This document shows, one piece after another, positions 21,833-33,295 of a stretch of DNA of 64,000 nucleotides. The DNA lies in contig PYST01000097.1 in the NCBI GenBank assembly GCA_003049485.1, positions 50,788 to 114,787 of the forward strand. The letters are read 5' to 3'. The notes under the pieces were generated by a model that was not told where the DNA came from, made no database searches, and saw nothing but the letters and a program-made list of their open reading frames with translations. Both the position numbers and the translations under genes were made by a program. Every line of letters starts with the position of its first letter. Within the stretch, counting starts at the first letter, position 1. The stretch comes from Ophioceras dolichostomum (lineage: Eukaryota > Ascomycota > Sordariomycetes > Magnaporthales > Ophioceraceae).

Positions 21833-23163
21833 ATGAGCAACCCGGCCCTCAACAAGATCGCGGCGAACAGCCCGTCGTTCCAGAGCCCGTCGGAGCTGGA
21901 GCAGAGCATCGCTGGTGCCCTCTACGACCTCGAGACCAACACTGCCGACCTCAAGGTCGCCCTGCGGCCGCTGCAGTTCGTCTCTGCCCGTGAGGTGAGA
22001 TGACCCCGCCGCTAAAGTCTTCAATAACAATCCCCCCACACAATTCCAGCAAAGAAGAGGTGGGCGAATGGCGCAAGCCATTGGGAGACATGGGAGGAGT
22101 AGAGAGGAAGCCGAACCTGCCTCGGGCGACGCGACCTCCGATTCTCGCTCTGGGAATTCCTCCAGCTTCCATATACGCACCCGAAGACCTCGAAAGCCCG
22201 ACGACGCTCGATGATGACAGGCGGCCGAAAAATCCTTTTGCGCGACCTCGAGGACGGGAACGGATTCGCGACGTGGAAGGGCTACCATGATGGAAATTGA
22301 CTCTTCGCCTTCCGGCGACATAGTCAACAGCCTGATCACATGTTATCCCCTCGCCGCAGATTCTCTTCCCGGGCCTCGAGAAGAACAAAGCCGGATATTT
22401 CATACAAAAACCACCGAGTCGACGCAGTCGTCGCGGAGTCGGGACGGGAAGCGGTCCATTGGATGATTTTGGTGCAACATGCGCACACAGGTCTCCAAGG
22501 AGCTCGCATGCTGACTTTTGAGATCTTTTTTGCGTCGACAATAGATCGAAGTTGGCCACGGCAAGAAGGCTATTGTCATCTTCGTCCCCGTCCCTTCCCT
22601 GCAGGGTTTCCACCGTGTCCAGCAGCGGTAAGCGATCCATCTTCTATCTATCCCTCTCTTAAGTCTTCCCTAGTCCCTTGCCCATCAACACTACTACCCC
22701 GACTACTCCGCCTCCGTCACCTAGTCCCTGTAGAGCACATATGCGATAGAAAACTAACACCTACGTACTACCACCACCACCTCCTCCCCTTGGCAGCCTC
22801 ACCCGTGAGCTGGAGAAGAAGTTCTCGGACCGCCACGTCCTGATCCTGGCCTCGCGCCGCATCCTGCCCCGCCCCAAGCGCTCGCACCGCTCCCGCAACA
22901 CCCAGAAGCAGAAGCGCCCGCGCTCGCGCACCCTGACCGCCGTGCACGATGCCATCCTGACCGACCTCGTCTACCCCGTCGAGATCGTCGGCAAGCGCCT
23001 GCGCACCAAGGAGGACAACAGCAAGGTCCTCAAGGTCATCCTGGACGAGAAGGAGCGCGGCGGCGTCGACTACCGCCTCGACACCTACTCCGAGGTCTAC
23101 CGCCGCCTCACCGGCCGCGGAGTCGTCTTCGAGTTCCCCCAATCTAGCGCTGCCGACTACTAG
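21833..23163 (+). CDS. rps7: 40S ribosomal protein eS7
   Basis: Model: join(21833..21994, 22545..22627, 22797..23163), 203 residues. The first intron is long (550 nt), the second 169 nt; donors are GTGAGA and GTAAGC. Family landmarks are clear: SELEQSIAGALYDLE near the N-terminus, IEVGHGKKAIVIFVPVPSL across exon 2, then KKFSDRHVLILASRRILPRP, SRTLTAVHDAILTDLVYPVE and the C-terminal DTYSEVYRRLTGRGVVFEFP. The protein is part of the small ribosomal subunit in the cytosol. Full length, with no odd residues. Introns near the 5' end are common in fungal ribosomal protein genes. Confidence 0.95.
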
Positions 23164-23726
23164 GAGTAGTTAGGTGGTGTGTCTGTCAGCTTTCCTATCG
23201 GCTTGGTCAATGGCGACGCTCCTTAGGAAGGCTGGGATATTTGTGGGCTGGGTATTTCTTTGTTAAACGGCGTGGAGTCCGATCATTTTTTTTGCCCCTC
23301 GAGGCTTTTTCATGACACTCATGCATTCAGAATCCTGGGTTGCCAACAAAAATGGGTTTTATGGCGTCTAATAAACTAGCTTGGGTCTGCCGACCTGAAC
23401 GGCAATCAAGCTCGGTCTGTTCATGATACTGGGAACTCAACTGTGCTCTCTCGTCTTCATGCCCCTTCTAGTGAAAGCAACAGCAAGTTGGTGAGACGAT
23501 AATTGCAGCAAGCTTGGTGATGCCGTGCCGTAAAAGAAATATGGTCTACTCTAGCTACCGTAGCTTGCAATGGGGGTATCAGTAACAGGATTGATGGTAG
23601 TGGCGTCCATCCGACTGTCGCGCCTTTTCCACTCTGCGCCATAATGAATGCAATCCTTTTCGTTCTTTCGTACTCCCTCCCTTCCGTCGCTCCCTGCAAT
23701 CAGGCAATTTTAACAGCATATTCAAC
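23164..23726. other. Shared 3' flanks of two convergent genes
   Basis: Terminator region between rps7 (plus) and ro-2 (minus). A T-rich run at 23286-23294 may mark rps7 mRNA end signals. No gene. Confidence 0.6.
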
Positions 23727-25955
23727 TCAAAACTGCATGATCCGTCCAGCACCAACGACAACCCAATACGCCAACTCGCGCTTCTCGCGCGCATCCTTGT
23801 CCTTGGCCCCCGGGGCGTGTCCGACCTCGTCGCCCGCCGGCTCGGCGTCCCACTCGACGCGTACGAACATGGGGATCTCCACCAGGTCCTCGTCCGGCCT
23901 CAGCGGGGAGCGGTCGACCTGGTCAGACGGCAACCCTATCCCCAGGAGATCCAGCCGTAAGGACGGAGGCACCACCTCCACCACCACCGTCACCCAGTTG
24001 CGGCCGCGCTCCCAGATCTTACCTGCCTCGACCACTGAGCCGCTGTCTGCAGAGCCGTCGCCGGAGCCAGCGCCGGAACCCCGAAGTAGCGCCTTACGCC
24101 GCATGGCGTCTGAGGACGAGCCGCCGCTGGTGGTGGTGGCGGAGGGCCCCGACGCGACGCCGGATGAGGCGGCGCCTGCGCCTGTGGCGGCGGTGGAGGA
24201 AGACCCGTCCCTGAGCGGATCGTCCCACATGTCCGTGTTGGCGCCGATCTCAAACTGCGGGCAGAGCACCGTGACGGTGCTGGCGAACCGGCCGGGCGTC
24301 GCGGCGGGCGTCGCGATGGACACGCGCACGGGCTCGAAGATCGGATTGCGGAACGTGACGAGGTACTGGGCCGGCTCCAGCGGGCGGAGGAGGACGTCGG
24401 TTGTCCCCACGAGGGGGCTGTCGCGGGGAGGGACGATCGGGTTTGAGGTTGCGTTGGGGTTGCCGTTGTTAGTGGTGACCACCAGGGGACGGGCCGTGAT
24501 GGTGGGCATGTAGTTCTTGGCCACGAGCGAGATGCGGAATCTAACGGACGCGACCTTCGACTCGGGCTTCGTGATGATGTGGCGGCAGACGGGGCAGCGT
24601 TTGGAACGTTTTGTGCGGAAGAGGAAGGGGATTGGTCGGAGGGAGGAGGGGAAGCGGACGGTGCCGTGGGGGTGGGGCGAGCCGACGTAGGGCGCTTGGG
24701 AGGTGCGCATGGAGGCTGTCGAGGTGCCGTCCCAGCCGGAGTGGTGGAGGTTTGTGATGGCGGCGCGCTCGTCGAGGCCGTCGGTGGGGTGATGGTGGTG
24801 GTGGCTTGTAGTGTCGGATGTTGGGGCTTGGGAGGAGGAAGGAGAGGAGTGCTGTTGTCGCAAGACTTTCAGCCCCTCTTCTGCATCGAGGGCCTCGCGC
24901 ATGGTTCCTATGCGCGCCTTGTGGCGCTTGTCGGCCAGACCGCCCCCGCCTGTATAGAGGGACATGATGCGCGACAGAGAGCCGGGCGAGTTGAAGCCGA
25001 GATCGCCAAGCGATGACAGCCCCGCCATTCCCGCGCCAGCGGTGTCGGACAGTTGGGTCTGGTAGAAGGACTTGAGGTTCGCGAACTGCGTCTCGATGTC
25101 GAGCTCGTCATCGGCTAGGGCCGGGGCCGAGGGCGAGGAGGGGTGGTCGGCGGCGCCCCTGGCGGTCTGGGTGGTGGTGGTGTGGCTGCTGCCCGACGCG
25201 CCTGCTGGCGCTGCTGCGGTCGAGTCTTTACGGCGCTGCTCCTTACGCTCCTTAGGCGTGAGGCGCGGGCGCCCGCCGTTCCGCAGCCGGGAGAGCTGGT
25301 TGTACAGGCCGTTGGGCTTCTCGAGCTCGATGCCAATCTCGCTGGAGGACCAGTTGCAGTAGGCGCAGGTGAGGACGTAGGGTGGGCCACCTCCGCCCAG
25401 AGACGATGCCGGTCGTGCATTCTCGGCGGAGAGGTGGGTTGAGCTGTCGGCCGCTTGCTCTATGCTCGTCGCTGAGAGCGGGCCGATGCATATGGGGCAG
25501 CTGAAGCAGTTGCGATTACATCTGTTTTGCGTGTGGGGGCAGGTTAGAGTCTGAGTTAGATGTCTAGCATGGGCTGAGAGGAGATATATGGGGGAGTTGA
25601 TAGATGCGAGGTAGAGGGAGCGGAGAACGAAGAGTTTCTTCTGGGCGGCGTACCTGTTCCCCTCGCTCTTTATGTTGCTGCTGGGTACCTCGAACAAACA
25701 GTGAGGACAGTAATACGTAACGACCTCCTCGGCGACGCAACGCGGACAGCGGATTTGGTGGCAGTCTTCGCAGTAAAGTAGGTACTCGATCGGGTATAGA
25801 CTATAGTTCGAGCGAGGGGCGTGCGGATCGAAGGCGGCATTATCTTCATCGTCGTCCGGACCGCCCTGCGTCGGCGAGGAGACGTCCGGACGTCCTCCCC
25901 CCAGAGTCGACGCGTCCGAGCATGGGCACTGGATGTACGTGTAGGGTGTTGTCAT
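23727..25955 (-). CDS. ro-2: Dynactin subunit p62 (DCTN4/ro-2 family)
   Basis: Model: complement(join(23727..25521, 25654..25955)), 698 residues. The single 132-nt intron (donor GTACGC, acceptor AACAG) is a multiple of three and stop-free, so an unspliced mRNA would encode 44 extra residues; splicing restores the family sequence SEGNRCNRNCFSCPIC. Zinc-binding cysteine pairs are visible in order: CEDCHQIRCPRC and YYCPHC (about 60-85), CNRNCFSCPIC (about 101-111), CAYCNWSS and CPVCRHII. Between them are a Ser/Gly-rich linker and the conserved segment IETQFANLKSFYQTQL. The C-terminal part forms beta-strand-rich p62 segments. The protein sits at the pointed end of the dynactin Arp1 filament and supports dynein-driven nuclear migration. 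Confidence 0.92.
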   Translation of the reverse strand: MTTPYTYIQCPCSDASTLGGGRPDVSSPTQGGPDDDEDNAAFDPHAPRSNYSLYPIEYLLYCEDCHQIRCPRCVAEEVVTYYCPHCLFEVPSSNIKSEGNRYAAQKKLFVLRSLYLASINSPIYLLSAHARHLTQTLTCPHTQNRCNRNCFSCPICIGPLSATSIEQAADSSTHLSAENARPASSLGGGGPPYVLTCAYCNWSSSEIGIELEKPNGLYNQLSRLRNGGRPRLTPKERKEQRRKDSTAAAPAGASGSSHTTTTQTARGAADHPSSPSAPALADDELDIETQFANLKSFYQTQLSDTAGAGMAGLSSLGDLGFNSPGSLSRIMSLYTGGGGLADKRHKARIGTMREALDAEEGLKVLRQQHSSPSSSQAPTSDTTSHHHHHPTDGLDERAAITNLHHSGWDGTSTASMRTSQAPYVGSPHPHGTVRFPSSLRPIPFLFRTKRSKRCPVCRHIITKPESKVASVRFRISLVAKNYMPTITARPLVVTTNNGNPNATSNPIVPPRDSPLVGTTDVLLRPLEPAQYLVTFRNPIFEPVRVSIATPAATPGRFASTVTVLCPQFEIGANTDMWDDPLRDGSSSTAATGAGAASSGVASGPSATTTSGGSSSDAMRRKALLRGSGAGSGDGSADSGSVVEAGKIWERGRNWVTVVVEVVPPSLRLDLLGIGLPSDQVDRSPLRPDEDLVEIPMFVRVEWDAEPAGDEVGHAPGAKDKDAREKRELAYWVVVGAGRIMQF

Positions 25956-26000
25956 GGTCGTCGTCGATAGGCTCGCGGCCGCATCTCTGCGGCACTGACT

Positions 26001-26210
26001 CTACTCGATGGAATGCTGAAAGAGAATATCGTTCTGTTTGTGGCTGACGAGCTCGGGATATTTCCTAATCCATGAATTGGCGTCGTCGACTCTGCTAGCT
26101 TTGTGTAGAAGCTGGCGAATGGATGCAAAGGGATGCCCTTGTTGTTCGTGGAATTCCTCACCGCCCGGCAAATCGTCCCTTAGCCTAGAAGGCAGCGCAC
26201 CATCGCCCAA
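26001..26210 (-). CDS. 69-codon ORF just upstream of ro-2 (uORF or small gene)
   Basis: True ATG at 26210, 69 residues, protein-like (starts MGDGALPSRLRDDLPGGEEF; contains WIRKYPELVSHKQND). It ends 45 nt before the ro-2 start codon on the same strand, so it could be an upstream ORF in the ro-2 leader, a separate small gene, or an old exon. It is in a different frame from ro-2. No domain was recognised. Confidence 0.35.
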   Translation of the reverse strand: MGDGALPSRLRDDLPGGEEFHEQQGHPFASIRQLLHKASRVDDANSWIRKYPELVSHKQNDILFQHSIE

Positions 26211-28372
26211 GCCCCGCTAAACCTTCCCATGTTACCAGAATACAGGTACCACCTACCCGACCTACCGACTTACCGACCTATGAAAGTAGCTTGACTTCGA
26301 TTCTTTGAGCGAGCCATGTTATCAAGTTACCGTAAAGTTGGGACCTCTTCCAATAGTTCTTTTGATTCTTTCCAGGTTCCCGAACGTTTCGGGAGCTTCT
26401 GCAGGTGACCTCTATGTTCCGAAATTCGGAGTTAATGGCGAAGGCTTTTCTGTTCTCAGCTCCCTTCTGTCTCCTCCTTATCGTCACATCAATCAGCACA
26501 CCATGTCAGACGGGCCTTCTCAAGGAGCAACTAGGTATTGCGGACCAAGGGTTCCAGGCCAGGTCGTGCGAAAGGCACCGACCCGCCTGACCTCCATCTG
26601 AAAGGTCCAAAGAGTCGGACTCGGGCGCCTGTCGCGCCTCAATGGGAGCGGCTCGTCTGGAGGTGACTTTGTCTGATCTGGGATCCACAAGCCACCCAAC
26701 GACGACCATGATCTTCAGAAAAACAGACACGCTGGATTCCACCAACAGCAACGAGGTGTTTGTGAAGGATCAGCCCATTTCATATCGGATTCTGGCACTG
26801 GAATGGTTTGTGCCTTGCGCTAATGCCGAGTCTTGCATGTTGCCATGTGCTGAGGATCCTTGGTGCTTCAACAGAAGAGATGAGGGTGGGCGCAAGCTCA
26901 ATCGGGAAAGGGGAAACGAGGCTGGCTGGCTCTATGCGAAGAGCTATACCTAGGCGTTATCTCAGTCCTCCATCCATATCCTCCTCTGTCCCGGTAGGCC
27001 CTCCTTTCCCGCGGCGAGCCGGTGGCCTCGGCGTGAAATCCACAGAGCTGTTCCGCCCGAGAATATCCGACGTCTGTAGTATCATAGGCGGCCATTGAGC
27101 CTCCGGTGCGGGGACCCTGAACGCGAGCTTTCCAGCAGTTATTACCGGGTAACATAGGAGGGGTGGAGAGGGGCTCTCGGGTCATTAAACAACCTCGACT
27201 ACCGCGAGAGCATGGCTAAGTGGTATCTACCACTTATAAAAGGTGTGGTAACAATTTGACGATAGTGTTACCTTCCTTCGGCATTGGGATCGGAATGCGG
27301 AGTGGGGTTTTTCGGGGAAGAAAAGGACCAAGTCCACACGTCCACGCCCGGTTTTGACGTATCCGCGGACCGGCAGATGGGGCCAAATGGCATAATGGAA
27401 AGCAACAGAGAGATTCGAATAGCCGAGGACCGAATGAGCAAAGGAGGGAAAAAAGAATGCCTTCAAGGTGATATCACAGTTGAACACCAGTGGAGTATGT
27501 GGCGGCATGTCCGGCAATATTCCGGGGCCAAGATTTAGTGTGTAAGTTGGAAGGGCTGAGGAGGGGCACCTCTGCTCTGTGTTGGTCAGAGATACGGCTG
27601 GGAGACCGCCGCCACTCGGACTCCTCTCGTGGGGGGACATGGTATGTTGGGAGGAAACATCCGTCATGTCTTATTTGGCATGAGGCGAGGCAGGCAGGGA
27701 GGAGGGTACGGTGAGGAGCGCACGCGAGCGGTGACGGGCATCAGTGGCATGGCAATGAAGGCTTGTCAGGGGCATGTCATCGCAAATATGATGTGAGTTT
27801 GCCATTTCCATCCAAACTCGGATCCCCTCGGCGGTGAAGGACGTAGGACGGGATGGGAGCTGTGCAGTCTGTAGTAGTGTTGCATGAGCCCAGATGCATC
27901 GCGGCTCTGACAAGTCGGACCACTCCCAGATCATCCCAGATGACCTGACCGATATTTTGGTTTTTTTTGATTGAAGGAAATTCTGTCCATTCCATTGGTC
28001 AGTTGGCTGGCACACTCGACAAACTTTGTTACTGCTGAAGGAGGCACAAGTGTGATAGAATCGGGCAGAGCTGAGTGCAAGAAAAACCCCGCAGTGCGTT
28101 AGAGCTTTAGTGTTCGTTGCTCGTGAGAACAAAAAAGTTGAAAAGTAAAAACCCCGCACACCTCGTCCTGTTTGACTCCTACCACTTCTCTTCCTTCAAT
28201 CCCTCCTTCTTCCTTATAATCGACCAGGCTTCTCCCGTTGGTAAATATTTTGTCCTCCTCAGGATCAGATTGATTTTTGGCTTTCCCAACTTTGCCTACC
28301 TTCAGTCCCCTGCTCTACCGGCATCGCATACCGTATCTCCCACCGTTGCGAACCCCGCGCCCCTCCGCAAAA
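26211..28372. other. Gene-poor spacer with weak ORFs
   Basis: Two plus ORFs with true ATGs are noted: 26414-26590 (starts MFRNSELMAKAFLFSAPF, signal-peptide-like) and 26708-26953 (81 codons, starts MIFRKTDTLDSTNSNEVF). Neither has enough support. From 28150 the DNA is CT-rich (CCTCCTTCTTCC), the promoter of the aldolase gene. Confidence 0.35.
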
Positions 28373-29931
28373 ATGGGTATCATCGACGAGCTCGGCCTGA
28401 AGCCCGGCGTGCTGTACGGCGACGATGTCTACAAGGTACGGGACGGGATAGCGCCGCAATTGCGACCTCCAAAATCTCCTCTTGTTTTTGTATCCGTGCT
28501 AACGATGGACTTTTGGTGTCCGCGCAGCTGTTCGAGTACGCGAAGAAGAAGCAGTTCGCCATTCCCGCCATCAATGTGACGTCTTCGTCCACGGTGTAAG
28601 TTGTTATTGCCCCGCCATTCGCCAAGCCGAGAAAGCCTGGCCGGAGTCGGAGATCCCCTCTCCCACGCACGCGCTACGAAAACGAAATTACCGGGACACA
28701 CGGTCGAGCAGAATGAAAACTGACCACATATTTTCCCTGTTATAGTGTTGCCGCCCTAGAGGCCGCGCGCGACAGCAAGTCGCCCATAATCCTGCAGACC
28801 TCGCAGGGCGGTGCCGCCTACTTCGCCGGCAAGGGCGTCGCCAATGGCAACCAGGAGGCGTCGATCGCCGGAGCCGTCGCGGCCGCGCACTACGTCCGCT
28901 CCATTGCGCCCACCTACGGCGTACCCGTCGTCCTGCACACGGACCACTGCGCCAAGAAGCTCCTGCCCTGGCTCGACGGCATGTTCGACGCCGACGAGGC
29001 CTTCTTCAAGGCCAACGGCACCCCGCTGTTCAGCTCGCACATGATCGATCTGTCCGAGGAGCCGCTCGACTGGAACATCGAGACCACGGCCAAGTACCTG
29101 AAGCGCGCGGCGCCGATGAAGCAGTGGCTCGAGATGGAGGTTGGGTTAACTGGTGGTGAGGAGGATGTATGTCATACTCGATTCTCTTTTTGCCTCCCTG
29201 CCCTTCCCTTCCCTTTGCCGAGTAGTCATGCACGGGCGACGGCAGCGGTGGTTGAGTCAACAAGCGGCTGACGACTTCTTGTCGCTCTTCTTCTGTTAGG
29301 GCGTGAACAACGAGGACGTCGACAACGCCTCCCTCTACACCCAGCCCGAGGACATCTGGGCCATCTTCAGCACTCTGAGCCCCATCTCGAAATACTTCTC
29401 GATCGCCGCCGGCTTCGGCAATGTCCACGGCGTGTACAAGCCCGGCAACGTGAAGCTGCACCCGGAGCTGCTGGACAAGCACCAGAAGTACGTGGTCGAG
29501 AAGCTCGGCCAGCCCGACCCGAAGCCAGGTTAGTAGTAGCCACGTACCTCTCCGTTCCTCCCCATTCCTTCTGCCTTTAATGGCCCACCAGTTCGCAGTC
29601 ACTGACATATATACATCACACGGTTGCAGTCTTCTTCGTCTTCCACGGCGGCTCCGGCTCCAGCGACGCCGAGTTCCAGGAGGCCATCGGCTACGGCGTG
29701 GTCAAGGTCAACCTCGACACCGACCTGCAGTGGGCGTACCTGAGCGGCATCCGCGACTACGTCACCAGCAAGCTCGGCTACCTCAAGACCCAGGTCGGCA
29801 ACCCGGACGGCGAGGACAAGCCGAACAAGAAGTACTACGACCCGCGCGTGTGGGTGCGCGAGGGCGAGAAGACCATGAAGACCCGCGTCCAGGTGGCTCT
29901 GAAGGTTTTCAACGCCGAGAACACGCTGTAA
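28373..29931 (+). CDS. fba1: Class II fructose-bisphosphate aldolase
   Basis: Model: join(28373..28435, 28528..28595, 28746..29166, 29300..29528, 29630..29931), 360 residues, four introns with GT..AG ends and matching phases. The enzyme reversibly splits fructose 1,6-bisphosphate into glyceraldehyde 3-phosphate and dihydroxyacetone phosphate in cytosolic glycolysis. Landmarks of the zinc-dependent class are present: FAIPAINVTSSSTV, the zinc-site VVLHTDHCAKKLLPWL, GFGNVHGVYKPG with the second zinc His, FFVFHGGSGSS with the third, and VVKVNLDTDLQWAYLSGIR for substrate phosphate. Length matches yeast Fba1. The start context CAAAAATGG and the CT-rich promoter fit high expression. Confidence 0.96.
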
Positions 29932-30276
29932 AGAAGTTAAAATACATCGGCTGCTTTACCCTTTGGTGCCAGCTGTTTCGACGTTGGCGATCGTCATGGT
30001 GATCATTATCTGAGTTACGTTGGGTACTGTACCTACCAAGCAGTCGGGGTTCTGTTGGTGGCATTGAAGGACGGAAGGGGACAGAGTCGGGGGAAACTGG
30101 GTAGGTACCTATACTTACCCACCATTCCTACCAGGCAAACAAACGGCTCTTCTTGGGACACTCTTGTCTTATCTTGTCTGGCGTGTGTGGTTTAGGTAGC
30201 TAGAAGGAAGGGGGGGCGGGTTCAGACTGGTGGGTTGCGGATAAATAGGCGCATCATCACTACAAAAACATAACAA
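29932..30276. other. 3' flank of fba1 and promoter of a small ORF
   Basis: Contains GGTAGGTACC-type motifs and, at 30239-30248, a TATA-like GATAAATAGG about 35 nt before the next ATG. Confidence 0.4.
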
Positions 30277-30417
30277 ATGCCTCACCTCGAGAACAAAAAA
30301 GGGCTCATCATCCGCTCTGATGCGGTCCAACAGCGGGATGTCTATGTGCCTGATAACGAATATGTGCTCAAGTCCGCAACAACTTCGTACCACAATGCAT
30401 CTGAGCAATATTTATGA
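30277..30417 (+). CDS. 46-residue small ORF with good start context
   Basis: ATG at 30277 in an A-rich leader (CATAACAAATGCC), 46 codons to TGA. The peptide starts MPHLENKKGLIIRSDAVQQR and is charged and hydrophilic, with no signal peptide or membrane segment. A TATA-like box lies about 35 nt upstream, which leaves a very short leader. Codon use is unremarkable. It could be a small gene or the first exon of a longer one; no downstream exon was found. Confidence 0.35.
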   Translation: MPHLENKKGLIIRSDAVQQRDVYVPDNEYVLKSATTSYHNASEQYL

Positions 30418-31292
30418 ATTCGGCCAGGCCGTCGGGCGCTGTGGAGGACAGAACTGAGACACCCCCATCCATCATGGCCGGCAACGCCAACGGTTCATTG
30501 GTACCGCGCCAGCACGCCAGTTTAAAAAAACCCATGACCCTTGTTGAAGCCGATATCCGGTGAGCTGGGCGAGTAGTACAAATCCCGTGTAGCTACCTTA
30601 GCGGGCCGGCCCGCTTACCCTCGCCCTGCCTGGATGATGATGGATCTGATGATCATCAGCGGAGTCTGAACTAAGCCCGTTGACAAAGGGGAGTGGGTTT
30701 CCTAGACATGAAGGAAAGCCTAGTCAACCGGAGGTTTTCCAAGCGCCCCCTCTGACTTTATCAGTGGCCAACCTACTGCGTGTGACAATCGCTCTATGTC
30801 GGCGCTCAGGAACAATGGCTCTTTGAAAGGTGGTGAGAGATGGGGACCTTTGTTGGCGTGCCCCTCCGTCTCGTTCTTCGTCACTCGTGGAACTAATTCC
30901 TCACGTAGCGTGAAGAGAACTAGGAAGAACAAAGTTTGAGCAACCCCAAAACTTCGTACAATTAGGTGCAAAGGCATGACTATCGCCAGTTTCCACGGTA
31001 AGAAAACTACTAATACTCTAACACAGTCTGAGTAGAATAATACTGTATACTTTCGTAGAATCGGCCACACTCGTTCCAGACTGTACAAGAGGAAACACAT
31101 GCACGATAACGAGTTATTCACCGGGAAACTGGAAAAAGGAGAACGGGATTAGAAAACTAAGCGAAACAAAAAAGAGGACGAAAAAAAAGTGATCTCAAGC
31201 CCAGGCCGAGTACATGGTGAGTGCCAAGGTAGCCAGCCAAATGATCCCACGACTACATCCTTGTGCCATTATATCTTCCTTTTCCATTTTTA
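30418..31292. other. Spacer
   Basis: No supported gene. A minus ORF at 30720-31121 has no protein-like features. Confidence 0.45.
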
Positions 31293-33295
31293 TCATACAT
31301 TCCGCTCCGGGCTTTTTTCATAGCAGCTGAGTCTGAGGCCTTTGAAAGACATGCTAAGGGGGTCAACAACAGCATCGGGTTCCGCAGCGTTGACGCAGAG
31401 GTCCCTGACGCCCCTGGCGAGCTCGTCGAGGGAGATGGTGATGACGTCGAGGAGTAGGAGGGCTGGCGGCGACGATGGTGATGATGATGATGGACGTGGG
31501 CGGACGTTGACGTTGAGGTTGCTGGTAGAAGCACTGGCACTAGCGCTGCCACCAGTGGTGGCACTAGCACCACCAGTAGTAGCAGTAGCGCTACTAGGCG
31601 CACGAGCGGCAGCCTTGTGCGCCACACTAATGGGAAAGCTAGCTACGGGTTCCTAGTCAATGGATCGGCCCTCTTTGGCTGACGACGAGGACGACCTCGT
31701 GTGGAAGTACTCGGGCTCGTATGCTGGGGCTGAAACTGGGATCGGGCTCGGGCTGCGGCTTGAGCTTCGGGTCCGGTTCGGATTCACGCTCTAGTTCCAG
31801 TGAGTGCCACTAGTAGTGGTAGAGTCAGGAACAGTGGCTTCCGTGGCCGGACCAGGAGTACTCGTCGAACTCGTGGTTTCCATGGTTTCCGTGGTTTCCG
31901 TCTCGTGAAGGTCGTCGATAGACCAGTCCACCTCCTCCTCCAGCCCGGCGTAGTTATCGTGCACCACGGGCTCGGCGCGTGAGAAAATGGGCTCCTTCTC
32001 CCGCCACACGCTGGCGTTCAGCATGCCCATGAAGGTGCCGCACCAGAACGAGGACAGGTTGCCCATGTGGAACGTGAAGCGGCGGTAGACGTGGTCGTAG
32101 TCGTCGTCCGGGTCGACGTGCGAGAAGATGTCCAGGACCACCTTCGCGCCTTTGCCCTTGATGGGCGGGAGCTGAGGGAGCTGCGGGAGCTGCGGCGAGA
32201 AGTGCGGGACACTCAAGGAGGACACCCGATTGTCGTTCGGGGTCAGGGTCCGGGTCTGGGTCCATCCTCCTCCTCCTCCGAGCGAGTAGTAGGAGCCCTT
32301 CGTCCGCAGCTGGATGGACAGGTACGACGCGAGCATGAACGCCTCCGCCTCCCACACCATCCGGTCGGAGACAAAGCGGAAGTTGCCGACCTCGCCGTTG
32401 CCGACAGGGGCCGTATGCGAAAGAAGAGTTGGGGGCCGAGGGGAGTAGTATGAGCGGGTGTGGGATCCGGAGGCGCCTGGAGTAGCGGCGGTGCAGACGT
32501 CGTTCCACGTCGCCTTCCAGGCCTCCCAGTAGTCCCGGACATCTTCGTCGTCCCACAGCTTGTCCTCGTCCACGACGTCGACGTACGTCTTGGCCCGCAG
32601 CGCGGCGCCGCCGTCTTCGTTGACGTCGTCGTCGGGTCCGAGGCGGAGGCGGCGGCGCAGCAGATCTTGACTTCGCCGGTGGGCAGGGCTGTGATGCGGA
32701 GGGGAGGCATTATTGTCCTCTCGTTTTCATCATTTGACATGACTCCCTTTCGCTTTCCCTCAACAGGGAAATCCCTGCCTGCGGCGGCTGTTTTTGCCTT
32801 TTTGTTCTTGCTTTCGTCGCAGTACTCCTCCCCCTCACGATCGAGCGCCGTGATCAGACGGCGCAGGTCGTCGAGTTTGGGGTTCTTGTCGAAGAAGATC
32901 GGACCGCCGGTGGGCATCTTGAAGCCGAGCGAGGCGAAGAGCGCGAGCCAGCCGTCGATGTGGAGATATGCGTCCACGCCGGTGGTGCCGGTGTCCCACC
33001 GTCCGTTGAATGAGTTCTGGATCTCTTGTAGTGTGGAGCGGAGATCATCGGTCTCGAAGACTTCCTGGATGTGCTCGATCCGGGAGAGGAGGCTGTCAGT
33101 CTCGAAGGGGGCTGTAGGCTGCTGCCCGATGCCGCCGGTACTACCGAAGACGGGCAGGTGTGAGTGGGAGTTGGAATTGGCGCCTCCATCCGCGGCCAAG
33201 CGGTCCTCGGGGGAGGGAGGTGGGTCGTATCTGTTGTGGTCTGACATGTCGTCGGAGGAGTCTTCGTGGAGGGACTGGGCGTCCCTGAAGTTCAT
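31293..33295 (-). pseudogene. Interrupted gene, unknown function (frame change plus two TAGs)
   Basis: Reading from the ATG at 33295 (MNFRDAQSLHEDSSDDMSD) a protein-like frame runs about 219 codons to near 32636, where coding character passes to another frame within CGGACCCGACGACGACGTC. That frame continues (TYVDVVDEDKLWDDEDVRDY, FTFHMGNLSSFWCGTFMGM) to a TAG at 31791-31793, stays open 45 protein-like codons to a TAG at 31653-31655, then continues to a final stop at 31293, ending with ALLLLDVITISLDELARGVR and SFKGLRLSCYEKSPERNV. No intron of suitable length was found for the frame change. The whole would be about 660 residues with an acidic start and a Ser/Pro-rich linker. It may be a pseudogene, or two exons plus assembly errors. 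No domain recognised. Confidence 0.5.

Noticed and set aside
22000..22290. 96-codon plus ORF inside the rps7 first intron
   Set aside because: It starts inside the intron with no supporting features; the long intron alone explains the open stretch.
23644..24513. 289-codon plus ORF opposite ro-2
   Set aside because: Antisense shadow of the ro-2 coding frame in GC-rich DNA.
27205..27250. TGGCTAAGTGG, resembling a tRNA A box
   Set aside because: No B box or cloverleaf downstream.
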